Shown here: positions 1-8,151 of the stretch, one piece after another
Numbering within the stretch: the first letter of the stretch is position 1
Layout of the letters: each line of letters begins with the position of its first letter
NCBI RefSeq assembly: GCF_016714285.1
Contig: NZ_JADJNN010000016.1
Coordinates: forward strand, 62,001 to 126,000
Direction: 5' to 3'
DNA: 64,000 bases
DNA from: Nannocystis sp.
GTDB lineage: Bacteria; Myxococcota_A; Polyangia; Nannocystales; Nannocystaceae
Translations under genes and position numbers: made by a program
The notes under the pieces: model-generated
The model's database searches: none
Told to the model about the DNA's origin: nothing
What the model saw: only the letters and a program-made list of their open reading frames with translations

Positions 1-250
1 CGAGCGCACCAGTCTTGACGCGCTCGCTGACGTGCACGCGCCAGGCGAGGATGGCGTCGTATACATCCTTCTCGATCGGTTTTTCGGGGGCGGTCTGGAT
101 CACCCGCTTGAGGTGCTCGACACCACCCTTGTCCGCGAGCCAGTCGGCGATCGCATCGGCGTCGGCGACTGCATGATCGAGATGCCGGAACTCTTTGTAG
201 TGGTCGATACCGACGACGACTGCGTAGTGGCCGGGGTGCGTGAAGTTCAT
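1..250 (-). CDS. Caspase-like (peptidase C14) protein, N-terminal part
   Basis: Only the first 83 residues lie in the window; the gene runs off the left edge. The start has the first strand of the caspase fold (YAVVVGIDHYKEF, residues 9-21) followed by an AVADADAIADWLADKGG helix, the usual opening of bacterial caspase/metacaspase proteins that count gene-neighbour small molecules or proteins as partners. The catalytic His and Cys would lie beyond the edge, so activity cannot be judged. Its ATG overlaps the TGA of the upstream hydrolase by 4 nt (ATGA at 247-250), which indicates translational coupling in one operon. Family knowledge: such caspases often sit in conflict, cell-death or signalling modules in myxobacteria. 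Any defence role here is inference. Confidence 0.75.
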   Translation of the reverse strand, partial: MNFTHPGHYAVVVGIDHYKEFRHLDHAVADADAIADWLADKGGVEHLKRVIQTAPEKPIEKDVYDAILAWRVHVSERVKTGAL

Positions 251-1676
251 GGCGTCGCTCCGAGGATGGCGGCGAGCAGGCGGACGGTCTCAGGGGCAGC
301 GGTGGGGTCGAACAGGCCGCCATGGCGAAGGACGGTGCGGTCGGCACGGCGGGCCAGCCAGTGGCGCTGGCTGCGGGCAAGGATGGCGCGGACGTGCGGG
401 TCGGGGGCGAGGTGCTCGCGGGTCCAGAAGCGTTCCATGCCGAGGAGCGGGTGGTCGGCGGTGTCCTCGGCGGCGCCCGAGACGAGGTAGAGGAGAGAGC
501 GCGGGTAGACGCCAGGCACCTCCCAATAGCCACGCTCGCAGTCGTCGTCGAGGGCGATGAAGTGGAAGCGACGAACAGCCGATGGAAGGAGGTCGTCGGC
601 GGCTGCCATGTGCCGGCCGAACACGTCGTAGCGGACGGCGGCAGCGAGGAGGACGAGGTCGTCGACGTGGAGGCCACAACGGGCAAGCTCGACGACCAGG
701 CGGCCGGCGTAGATGCTGCCGGCAGAGTGGCCGACGATCGTGATCCGCGGCGGGGATCGGTCAGCGGACGCCGCGGCGAGTGCATTGACGAACATCCGTC
801 CACCGCGGTCGTCGGCCTCGAAGGTGTCCTCGGCCTCCTTCTTGATGAGCGACCACAGCTTGCCCCCGAGCGCAGACAGGTAGAACTCGCGGCCGATCTC
901 CTCGACGCAGGTCGCGTAGACGCCGTGAGCTCGGCCGGTGAAGAATCGGGAGATCACGCGGGACAGGGCGACGCCGAGCTTCTTCGCGGCGATCAGGCCG
1001 ACGATGCTCCGGCTGCCGTCGGCGTCGGCCCCGGACAGCACGCGTAGCCAATCACCGTCCATGCGGGTTGGGATTGGAGCTGCTGGTCCGCCGTCGAGGC
1101 CGCGCGAGTTGGGGTCGGGTGCGACGATCGCGCGGAGCTCTCGGCGAAGGTTGGGGTCGGCTTGGGCCTCCTCCTCGAATGTCCGCAGGTCGCCCTCGGT
1201 CAGCCTGTCGGTCTCACCGTCGAGGTCGCGTAGGGTTCCTCAGCGGCGGCGCGGGCGCGTAGTCGGGCCTCGATGTCGAGGTCCGACGGGTTGTCAAATC
1301 CAACGACCGCGCGGCTATCGGCGGCGTTGCGCAGGCGACCTGCAGTGTACTTGAGGACGAGGGCAAGCGCGCGTTGGAAAAACCCCTCGCGGGCGATCTC
1401 CTCAAGGTTATTGCATACGATCGCGAGGGGTGCCGTGTTCCATAAGAACGCGACCGGGAATGCCTTCGCGGCGGTGTATGTCGGCTGCATCTGCGAGGCG
1501 CCGAGCCGGCCGTTGGCGGGCGTCACCAGGCCGCCGTGAAGGTGGACTACTAGGTGACCGTTTGCGACAGCATCGCGGGCGAGTTGTTCGATGCGGGCGT
1601 GGGTCCAGGGCGGCACGGGCACGCCGTCGCCGCCAGTTTCGATCATCGCGTTGTCGTCGAGCGAGAGTGTCGTCAT
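247..1676 (-). CDS. Alpha/beta hydrolase, frameshifted, coupled to caspase-like gene
   Basis: Two reading frames together make one protein of about 476 residues. The N-terminal part (start ATG 1674-1676, MTTLSLDD) contains VVHLHGGLV, an oxyanion-type HGG, then FPVAFLWNTAPL. The C-terminal part contains the nucleophile elbow ITIVGHSAGS and a long helical tail ending ILGATP. The frames switch at the GGG run 1233-1235: adding one base there joins AAAEE to LRDLDGETDRL without a stop. The gene is therefore either freshly broken or carries a one-base sequence error. It is the first gene of an operon with the caspase-like gene downstream (4-nt overlap). Substrate is unknown; a serine lipase/esterase or serine-protease-like role is the family expectation. 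It resembles effector or partner hydrolases seen beside bacterial caspases, but that is inference. Confidence 0.7.
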
Positions 1677-1721
1677 CGCGGGCGACGATATCAGGAACGG
1701 AGGACGTGTGTGTGGGTCGGG

Positions 1722-1738
1722 ATCAAACCTCGTTTGAT
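1722..1738. promoter_or_regulatory. Inverted repeat upstream of hydrolase/caspase operon
   Basis: Arms ATCAAAC (1722-1728) and GTTTGAT (1732-1738) are a perfect 7-bp inverted repeat with a 3-nt centre, placed 46-62 nt upstream of the hydrolase start on the minus strand. It is AT-rich in a GC-rich setting. Operator or promoter element is an inference from position and symmetry only. Confidence 0.35.
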
Positions 1739-2016
1739 GGGGCAGTCCGGGCCTGCTGCGCCCGCGGTGAGGCCTGGTGCCTGGTGGGTACCGCAGCCGC
1801 GATCCCCGGCGGTGGAGGCCTGACGATGGCGCCGAGCTTGAGCAGGCGGCAGAGGATGGGTTGGCCGATGAGGTGAGAAGCGTGCCAGCGGGCCATCCCT
1901 GGTGCCCCTTGCGTCCTACCCCGACGTGGCGTGACAGTTCGGCATGGATCCAACAGTGCGGGTGTGGTAGCGCTCGTTCTGTCAGGCGAACGGGCGCATG
2001 CACTGGAGCACGCGCC
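1739..2016. other. No recognisable gene
   Basis: Between the hydrolase promoter region and the integrase fragment I see no coding frame with domain-like content. A minus-strand frame with MARWHASHLIGQPILCRLLK near 1780-1900 is uninterrupted but not recognisable; it may be debris of the neighbouring mobile elements. Confidence 0.3.
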
Positions 2017-2313
2017 GTGATCACGAAGATCGACCTTCGTCCCTACCGTCACAAACCCAACACCTGGGAAGCCGACATCACCATGCTCGTTCAAGGCCAC
2101 GAGGTTCGCCGGCGATGGAAGTCGCCGATGCCCTCGCGCGCCGCGAGCGAGCGGTGGGCCCGCGAGAGGGCTCTCGCCTTCCTCGCCGATGCGACCCGTC
2201 CCGAGCAGGAGGAGAAGCCGCAAGAACCAGAGAAGAAATCGATCCCGACCCTCGCTGAGTTTGCAAAGCGTTGGATGGAACAGTACGTCGTCGCTAACCG
2301 CGGGCGACCCTGA
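2017..2313 (+). pseudogene. Tyrosine recombinase (phage-type integrase), N-terminal fragment
   Basis: GTG start at 2017 gives about 98 residues: ITKIDLRPYRHKP, then a beta-rich segment (EADITMLVQGHEVRRRWKSP) and PTLAEFAKRWMEQYVVANRG, the start of the SAM-like core-binding domain of tyrosine recombinases. The frame then stops at 2311-2313 just as that domain begins, so the catalytic domain is missing. Immediately beyond, on the opposite strand, lies the C-terminal end of another recombinase of the same kind. The two fragments meet tail to tail and share the sequence around 2300-2312. Non-functional; a relic of an integrated element. Confidence 0.65.
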
Positions 2314-2466
2314 GTACGGCCTCGTCGAGGTTGTCGGAGTCGGTGTGCAGGTACCGCCCGTCGTGGCGATGTTGGTGTGGCCCAGGAGCGCCTGGACCTC
2401 CCTCAGTGAGGCGCCGTTGTTGAGCGCCTGCGTGGCGAAGGTGTGGCGGAGGATGTGAACCCACCG
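2294..2466 (-). pseudogene. Tyrosine recombinase, C-terminal catalytic fragment
   Basis: Minus-strand frames read HILRHTFATQALNNGASL, then LLGHTNIATT, and after a frame change near 2360, GRYLHTDSDNLDEAVLRVAR and stop. These are the HxxR box, the GHxxI box and the Tyr nucleophile (RYLH) of tyrosine recombinases. Upstream of HILRHTF the frame belongs to an IS21-type transposase, so the fragment is fused to unrelated sequence. At least one frameshift and no N-terminal domain: a pseudogene. It meets the N-terminal fragment on the opposite strand at 2294-2313. Confidence 0.65.
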
Positions 2467-2519
2467 AGGCGGTCGCCGTCGATGCAGGCGCGCAGGGCGA
2501 TGGCGCCGAGGATGTGTGG

Positions 2520-3258
2520 CTCTTGCCGGTAGGTGATACGCACCGGCAAGAAATCGGTGACGTGCCTGTAGGGGCACCTCGTACAGGTTGCCGTCCCAGG
2601 CGATGCAGCCCATCGAATCGCTGATACGGTAGATGACGCGCGCAGTGTCGTAGGGTGACAGGGCAGCGGCCGCAGGTGCGATTCTCCTCGGCGAATCTCC
2701 GAGGATCGCAACGTGCTGGCCGCGAGGCACCCGCACGTCGGCGACGTCGTCCATCCACTGCGCGCGCGAGTTGTCTCCGCGTCGGCGACGTCGAAGAAGT
2801 TGCGGCCACGCTGAGGAAGCCCCGCCTAAGCTCCCAGAAAGAGCGCTCCGTCCTCGGTTTTTCGGGGGCAGCCTTGCGGCACAGCGTGCGGGGAAAACTC
2901 GTAGGTGGCAAACGCGATGAAGCGCGACTGATCGGCTGCGCGCTCCTCGAAGCGCAGCACGACGGCTTTGGCGGTCTATTTGCAGCGCGACGCGACGCCG
3001 CCGAGCCGCGTAAACGCCAGGCGGTGCGCCTCCATCAGCTCGGGGGTGTCCTCGTGCGCGTGGATCGCGAAGGCCTTGCGCCGCGACCACCCGAGCACGT
3101 ATGAGCACACGTGGACCCGGCGGCGGCCGGCGGCGAAGTCGATCAGGTACGACGACCAGTCGCTCTCCGCCATCTCGCCAGGCGCGTACTCCGGCGTCGG
3201 CAAGCTGATCGCCGCCTCGCGGGCCCCGAGCCGGAGGCTGCCCTGGTCGACGGGTCAC
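2520..3258 (-). pseudogene. istA: IS21-family IstA-type transposase remnant
   Basis: Pieces of one transposase appear in successive minus-strand frames: APGEMAESDWSSYLIDFA and VHVCSYVLGWSRRKAF (about 3185-3080, rve/DDE core with the first catalytic Asp in SDW), then RTERSFWELRRGFL (near 2860), SRAQWMDDVADVRV (near 2750), and YDTARVIYRISDSMGCIAWD followed by YRHVTDFLPVRIT (2650-2540), which is the C-terminal beta domain of IstA. Several frameshifts and missing stretches separate them. No IstB partner is visible. It is a dead insertion sequence lying directly against the integrase fragment. Confidence 0.6.
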
Positions 3259-3357
3259 CGCCGTCCGGCGATCGCGGGGGCGTCCTGCCGAGCGCCACCC
3301 GCCCCCTGCTGACCGAGGTCGCGGCCACTGACCGGAAGCCCTATCGAGGGCCTGAAG

Positions 3358-3509
3358 TGCTCGGCGAACCGCCGCGAACAGCCACGCTTAGCGCGTGGGA
3401 GAACGGCACCAGCGAGCCCCAGGTCCTCGAGGCCGACGCGTTGGCGCAGGTCTTGGGCGTTGGCATTGAAGTTCTCACCGGCCGCGCGCCGTTGCCCGAG
3501 CCGCAATAG
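3358..3509 (+). pseudogene. XRE-type helix-turn-helix regulator, C-terminal remnant
   Basis: The plus-strand frame reads TLSAWENGTSEPQVLEADAL, then AQVLGVGIEVLTG and stop at 3509. LSAWENG..P is the recognition-helix region of XRE/Cro repressors, and the following residues are the usual end of such short regulators. Upstream of about 3358 the frame has no HTH character, so the first helices are lost or shifted out of frame. It sits just ahead of a twin palindrome and the DUF4062 gene, so it may be what is left of that module's regulator (inference). Confidence 0.5.
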
Positions 3510-3514
3510 CGGCG

Positions 3515-3549
3515 TGCGCGTTGACGCGCATCGCGCGCGTTGACGCGCG
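3515..3549. promoter_or_regulatory. Two tandem palindromes, candidate operator pair
   Basis: TGCGCGTTGACGCGCA (3515-3530) and CGCGCGTTGACGCGCG (3534-3549) are both perfect 7-bp inverted repeats around a TG centre, with a 19-nt period, about two helical turns. They lie between the XRE remnant and the DUF4062 start, 45 nt before the latter. The layout is what a dimeric XRE repressor bound at two sites would use. Seen directly; function inferred. Confidence 0.5.
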
Positions 3550-3593
3550 TTCGGTGGGAGCGGTACCGTCTGGCGGTGGCCGCCCAACGGATC

Positions 3594-4169
3594 ATGTACC
3601 AGGTCTTCGTGTCCTCGACGTACGTCGACCTGCATCCGGAGAGAGACGCCGTTTCGTGGGCAATCCTGAAGACGCGAAATACCCCGGCGGGAATGGAAGC
3701 GTTTCCTGCAACAGATGATAGGGGGTGGAAGACGATTCAGAAGACTATCGATGAGTCGGATTTTTACGTACTCATCCTTGGGCATAGATACGGGTCTACT
3801 GAGAGCACCTCAGGTTTGTCGTGGACTCAGAAGGAGTATCGCTACGCGAAGAGCAAGAGCATTCCAGTGCTTGCCTTCCTTCGAGAGCTGTCGGCAACCC
3901 CAGGGACCCAAGTCGATGCAGACCGGTCTAAGATCGATGCCTTCCGGGCTGAGGTGAAGGACAGCCATAAGATTGTGATGTGGCATCATCTGGCGGATCT
4001 CGCGGCGTCTGTCTCCCAAGCCCTCCCCTTGGCGATCCAGGATTATATCGATGATGAAATCCCTCGCCCCGGCTGGATCAGGGGCTCCGCCAGTGCGCTT
4101 AAGGTTGTCGATGAGCTCGCGGCGCTCTCGGAGGAGAACAGGACCTTCGCGGGCGGATGGAAGAACTGA
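3594..4169 (+). CDS. DUF4062 domain protein
   Basis: About 191 residues from ATG 3594. The N-terminus MYQVFVSSTYVDLHPERDAV is the signature of the DUF4062 domain, followed by DESDFYVLILGHRYGS and SWTQKEYRYAKSKSIPVLAF, which give the TIR-like alternating strands typical of the family. DUF4062 proteins occur as stand-alone or as N-terminal sensor parts of NTPase conflict proteins; no reaction is established. The upstream in-frame ATG at 3540 would add 18 residues without family content, so the later start is preferred. The gene overlaps the next one by 13 nt, has clearly lower GC than its surroundings, and lies among dead mobile elements, all signs of horizontal transfer. Confidence 0.75.
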   Translation: MYQVFVSSTYVDLHPERDAVSWAILKTRNTPAGMEAFPATDDRGWKTIQKTIDESDFYVLILGHRYGSTESTSGLSWTQKEYRYAKSKSIPVLAFLRELSATPGTQVDADRSKIDAFRAEVKDSHKIVMWHHLADLAASVSQALPLAIQDYIDDEIPRPGWIRGSASALKVVDELAALSEENRTFAGGWKN

Positions 4170-4600
4170 TGAAGGGCGCAGTCACAGCGGAGATCGAGCG
4201 CCCCCCATCCGCATGCCCAAATCAATGGATCGGCACAACCTCGTCCGAAATAAATCTGGGGTTTGCCGTCCAGAACGTCGGTCTGCATGGCGTCGTTCTG
4301 GAGCAGCTGGTTTGGTTGGTGAAAGAAACTGGACCGACTGCCAGAAAGTCCCATATTATGAGTGGGAGACTGCCGTTCATCGCTCCAAACACAAGCGCCG
4401 GTCCTTTTCAGCTTAGTGTCCGTAGTAACCACATGGCAACGTTGCAGATCCGCGATCTGGTCGCGGCAGCGAAAAATATTAAGGTCACTGCTGTACTCAG
4501 TGCTATGTCAAAACCCTATGACATCCATAGGGAAATCCGTTTCGCGGTCAGCGCAATTTTGGATGATCCTGTTGACGGCGCGCTCGCGGAGCTCAGCTAA
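4157..4600 (+). CDS. Hypothetical partner of the DUF4062 protein
   Basis: 147 residues from ATG 4157, overlapping the end of the DUF4062 gene by 13 nt, so the two are almost certainly co-translated. I do not recognise the family. The sequence has alternating strand-like segments (INLGFAVQNVGLHGVVLEQ, SGRLPFIAP, KNIKVTAVLSAMSK) and no signal peptide or membrane segment, so it is probably a soluble beta-rich protein. It shares the lower GC content of the preceding gene. A role as effector or cofactor of the DUF4062 protein is inferred only from the overlap. Confidence 0.65.
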   Translation: MEELMKGAVTAEIERPPSACPNQWIGTTSSEINLGFAVQNVGLHGVVLEQLVWLVKETGPTARKSHIMSGRLPFIAPNTSAGPFQLSVRSNHMATLQIRDLVAAAKNIKVTAVLSAMSKPYDIHREIRFAVSAILDDPVDGALAELS

Positions 4601-4795
4601 TCCCAGGCACCGGAGCCGCGAGCCGCCCGTTATCCTTGTGGAGACGGTCGAGGCCCAGGGGCGAGCTTGAGGATGCAGCGCGCGGGCCAGGACGGCAGCA
4701 GGCACAGGAGGTCGCGTAGGTAGGCCCACCTCGGGCGGCACGAGCTCGATCTCGACGCGCGGCAGGTGGTCCGGGCAAGGGTCGGCGCCCCGTGG

Positions 4796-5470
4796 TCACT
4801 CAAGCGTGGCTTTGACGCGGGCCGTCACCACATCGTCTGCGAAGTTCGCCGGAGGGGAGACCGAGCCGAAGTCTGTATTATCGATAATCACGACGTACGT
4901 CCCTGCCTTCAAAGTACCTTTCCTGTCATGCGACGGGTTCTTTGCGTTGACAGTTCCGGAAAGGTCGGGAAAGTGATGAAACTGGCCGCCGAACAGTGAG
5001 TTCGCGGCGTTTTTCCATTCATCAAAATCCGATTTCTCTACGACGTAGACTTCGAATGCGGGGCCCTTCACACGAGTGACGGTGAGCGATACCGTTGAGG
5101 GGACCTTTATCTCAAAGGTGTAGTGTTGGTACTGGTCTTCCTTGATGTTGATCGAATCGTCGATGATGGTCCGGGGCCCTGCCATGTCGACGAGCGGGCT
5201 TCGTCTGTGCTCCGACCCAAAGATCGACGGTGAACGAGAGTCAAAGATCCCGGGTAGGAAGACCCATAAAATTCCTACTCCAACAACAACCCCGAACGCG
5301 ATTCGCCATACAGATACTCCCGAGGCTGCAGTTTTCCGTGGTGAGCTTGAACCTCTAAAAAGACTGTCGGTGCGCTCTGCAGGTGTTGCATCCGTCAACG
5401 AGACGCCACACGCCGCACAAAATTGATGCTCAGGCGAAGTCTTCGTGCCACACTTCGGACAAAAGGCCAT
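4796..5470 (-). CDS. Zinc-ribbon, single-pass membrane protein
   Basis: 224 residues. The N-terminus has two CxxC knuckles, CPKCGTK and CAACGVS, forming a zinc ribbon (residues 5-24). A Ser-rich linker and a single membrane segment (VWRIAFGVVVGVGILWVFLP, about 51-70) follow. The outer C-terminal domain is beta-rich (QYQHYTFEIKVPSTVSLTVT ... LKAGTYVVIIDNTDFGSVSP), resembling pre-peptidase or emp24-like lectin sandwiches that cap other exported proteins. GC is lower than in the flanks. It is convergent with the DUF4062 pair, so not in their operon. Function unknown. Confidence 0.75.
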   Translation of the reverse strand: MAFCPKCGTKTSPEHQFCAACGVSLTDATPAERTDSLFRGSSSPRKTAASGVSVWRIAFGVVVGVGILWVFLPGIFDSRSPSIFGSEHRRSPLVDMAGPRTIIDDSINIKEDQYQHYTFEIKVPSTVSLTVTRVKGPAFEVYVVEKSDFDEWKNAANSLFGGQFHHFPDLSGTVNAKNPSHDRKGTLKAGTYVVIIDNTDFGSVSPPANFADDVVTARVKATLE

Positions 5471-5782
5471 GATCCCTGCTCCTTATCAGGGGCTATCAGG
5501 CTTGAAGTAGTGAGTCAAGACGTGCTTGTAGTTGCAAAGACATCAATAGACCCCTAGATCGCGCGGTTAACGAGTTTGAGGCCAATTTTGGCGGCGGGTC
5601 GAGTACCCGAGGGGCCATGGTCCCCCGACGCGGGCCGGTTGGTGAAGCTGGAGCGCAACCTCGGACGGCTTCCAGGTCGTCGAGTTCTGGAACATGTTGC
5701 ACGATGGGGTGCCCAGAGGCGATCTCCTCAGCCGCCCGAGCGTGCGAGCGACATGCAGGGGTGAGCGCGACGGAGCGCGCGG
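5471..5782. other. No recognisable gene between zinc-ribbon protein and IS91 remnant
   Basis: No frame with a convincing start and family content. A plus-strand stretch near 5665-5740 reads GFQVVEFWNMLHDGVPRGDL without stops and may be debris of a lost gene, but it cannot be assigned. Confidence 0.3.
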
Positions 5783-6300
5783 TCAGCCGGGGAATAACAA
5801 GACCTGTGCGGGAGGATGGGGTCCGGTGGCGCCCGGCCCCGTGGAGGACGCGGCGATGTCGTCGTCGGTTTCGACGACCGCGAGGATGCGCATCCTGCCG
5901 CCGCACTTGCGACAGACGGTGACGTCGACGGCGAACACGCGGGCGAGGAGCTTGGCCCACCCGAGGCGGCGCGGCCGCGGCGAGGATTCGGTGTCGTCGT
6001 CGGGCCCGTCGTTCGCGGAGCCTGCGAGGCCGAGCGCGAGCTGCTGCCCAGACAGCGTAACGGGGGACGGCGGAATGATGTGAGGCCGGAGATGATGGCG
6101 ATTTGCGAACACACCGAAGTATCGGGTCATGTGAAACCCAGCGGCGGCACGAGGGCGCACAACCGGGCGATGAACTTGTCGGCGCTCATGTCGGCATGGG
6201 CGGCGCCGCTGCGCCAGGCGGCCTTGAAGAGGACGCGCACGCGACCATCGGGGAGCGCCTGGACGGCGTCGTGGGCGAAGGGCGGGCGCGCCGTGGCTCA
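5783..6300 (-). pseudogene. IS91-type transposase, C-terminal remnant
   Basis: Minus-strand frames encode DGRVRVLFKAAWRSGAAH and FIARLCALVPPLGF, then after a frameshift near 6133 HMTRYFGVFANRHHLRPHII, and finally RRLGWAKLLARVFAVDVTVC followed by RKCGGRMRILAVVETDDDIA. These match the end of IS91-type transposases: the 'RYHGVLA' region and the zinc-binding C..CGGRMRIL tail. The catalytic N-terminal part with the Tyr motif is missing. It lies directly before a truncated FG-GAP gene on the other strand, so the element probably caused that truncation. Confidence 0.7.
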
Positions 6301-6739
6301 TGCCATCATCTCGGGCCAGAGGTAGAGGCCGACGGGTTCGAGGTGGCGCAGGCGGATGTGGTAGAGGGACTGGAGGCCGGCGGGTTCGCGGCGGATCGCC
6401 TCTAGGCGGCTGCGCATGTGGTCGCGGTCCGTCGGTATATTGCCCCCCCGCCGCCGCGAAGGCGGTGGGCGGCGTCGACTGAAGGCAGGCGTGAGGTGGC
6501 GCGCGACCACGCAACATGGCCTGAAGGACAGAGGCGCCGGGAGCCACAGCATGGGGTGAAGTCGACCGAAGGCGGCCCTCTGGCTGTCGGCCGTACCCAG
6601 CCTACCGAGCCGTGGACGGGCCCGTCCGCGGCCGTGAGATCCCGGGCTCCTGGCCCGATTTTGTCTCGATTTTGTCTCGAACCTGGTCTGTCTCGAGACA
6701 ACTCCCCGAATTCGGCCTCGCAGAGGCCGTCTACGCGAC
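6301..6739. other. Junction between IS91 remnant and truncated gene, with palindrome
   Basis: The stretch has no clear gene; a 39-codon minus-strand frame (6298-6417) is uninterrupted but unassigned. It holds an 11-bp tandem duplication CGATTTTGTCT at 6657-6667 and 6668-6678 and a perfect palindrome TGTCTCGAGACA at 6689-6700. These may mark an element end, since recognisable coding resumes about 40 nt later. Confidence 0.35.
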
Positions 6740-7207
6740 CACGACCACCACATCACGAACATCGGCGATCACGGTGAGGTGCCCGAGAAGCCGGAGGCCA
6801 ATTGGGCTAGCTACAACAACTTCCGGTCGGGCGACCTGTCGGCGGCGGACGGGCTGCTGGCGCCGGATCTGCAGATGTTGTCGCCGCAGTCGTGCATCAA
6901 CGAGTGCGGCGGGCCGGACATCGTGAACATCTGGGTGCAGCTGGGGAACACCGGTGGGGCGCCGCTGCTGGCGGGGGCGGTGATCGAGGTGTATGTCACC
7001 AAGATGGGCGTGGAGTCGCTGCTCACGTCGATCGACGTCCCGGGGCCGTTCGCGCCGGGCGAGTTCCTGGACGCGATCGTGGTGCCGGTGGTCACGACGG
7101 ATCTCGAGCAGATCCGGCTGGTCGCCAAGCCGAAGGAGAGCGAGTGCGTGGTCGACATGGCGAACGAGATCGTGCTCGAGCCGCCGTTCTGCAGCGTGCC
7201 GGGGTGA
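6740..7207 (+). pseudogene. Orphan C-terminus of an FG-GAP/VCBS-type lipoprotein
   Basis: The frame reads DHHITNIGDHGEVPEKPEAN, then YNNFRSGDLSAADGLLAPDL and a CARDB-like beta domain with Cys pairs (CINECGG, ECVVDM, PFCSVPG) to the stop at 7207. The order and motifs match the end of the intact FG-GAP lipoprotein at 19004-21340 (HVTNIGEDGQVP, NNFRQN, APDLVVSGRTEC). There is no signal peptide and everything upstream of about 6740 is foreign, so this is a truncated paralogue left behind by the IS91-type element rather than a real 142-residue gene. Confidence 0.65.
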
Positions 7208-7316
7208 TCGGCCTCCAACGGATCACATCTCGGTTCGCTCGCTCGCGCGCTGCGAGGCGAAGGACGGGACCAGGTGCGAATGCTGATGCCACCGCCCGGT
7301 GGTCACGGGTTCGCGG

Positions 7317-8090
7317 CTACTTCGGGCGAGGCCCGGGCCCGCGGACCAGCAGGTCCGGAGCCGCGAGCAGCGCCGCGAGCATCAGGAGATGGGCGCCGCC
7401 GGCGAGCAGCGGCGATGCCCAGTCGTGGCGCACCTCGACGCCGACCAGCAGCGGGAGGCCGTGACCCATGATGTTCCAGCCCCAGTGCAGGCCGATCGCG
7501 GGCCACAGGGACCCGGTCCGCACGAGCGCGGTCGCGTAGGCGAGGCCGAAGCAGAACAGCATCAGCCACTCCAGCGGCCCGTTCGCCAGGCGATAGACGT
7601 GGTTGAGGACGTAGACGAGCGCCGAGAACGCGACGAAGCGGGCCGGCGAGAGCGTCGGTCGCAGGACGCGGTGCCAGAAGCCGCGCGTGACAATGTCCTC
7701 GGCGGCCGAGGGGAAGTAGCTGGCCGCGACGATGGCCACGAGCATCACGCCGACGTGCGCGGCACCGAGTCCTCGCTCGGGCGCCGTGAATGCGTATACC
7801 CCGAGTGCGCCCCCGACGATCAGGGCGAGTATCTTCATGCCCGCGGCCATGGCGAGCGTGACGCCGAGGTTGCGTACGAGGCCCGGCGTGCGCCGCATCT
7901 CGTAGGCGTCGAAGCCGCGGGCGCCGAGGACCACCCGTCCCACGACCCAGGCGAGGGCGTGGAAGCCCACCATCATACCGATGAAGGCGGCCTCGCTGCC
8001 GAGGAGCCGGAGCCCGACCCCCTCGGGGACCTGATAGACGACGAACAGGACGATGAAGGCGAGGAAGATCCGGCGATCGAAGGGGAGCAT
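7317..8090 (-). CDS. CPBP-family intramembrane metalloprotease
   Basis: 257 residues, polytopic. Hydrophobic segments alternate from residue 5 (IFLAFIVLFVVYQVPEGVGL) to the C-terminus. The family's metal and catalytic motifs are present: AAEDIVTRGFW (E-x-x-x-R type motif 1), VLNHVYRL (His motif) and GLHWGWNIMGHG (third motif, with His and Asn). CPBP proteases act inside the membrane like type II CAAX prenyl proteases, some in bacteriocin self-immunity. The substrate here is unknown. ATG at 8088-8090 is chosen because upstream codons have no membrane character. It is followed 61 nt upstream by a separate lipoprotein gene on the same strand. Confidence 0.8.
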   Translation of the reverse strand: MLPFDRRIFLAFIVLFVVYQVPEGVGLRLLGSEAAFIGMMVGFHALAWVVGRVVLGARGFDAYEMRRTPGLVRNLGVTLAMAAGMKILALIVGGALGVYAFTAPERGLGAAHVGVMLVAIVAASYFPSAAEDIVTRGFWHRVLRPTLSPARFVAFSALVYVLNHVYRLANGPLEWLMLFCFGLAYATALVRTGSLWPAIGLHWGWNIMGHGLPLLVGVEVRHDWASPLLAGGAHLLMLAALLAAPDLLVRGPGPRPK

Positions 8091-8151
8091 GGCGCGTCGG
8101 CGAAGATTGCCATTCTTGACTTGGCTTCGTCGAGATGCTGCCGGGCGCCGA

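Noticed and set aside
4601..4795. Minus-strand frame with RDLLCLLPSWPARCILKLAP, possible transposase end
   Set aside because: No recognised family, frame changes, and no flanking repeats.
5665..5740. Plus-strand VVEFWNMLHDGVPRGDLL as a gene fragment
   Set aside because: Looks coding but is short, lacks a start and cannot be matched by eye.
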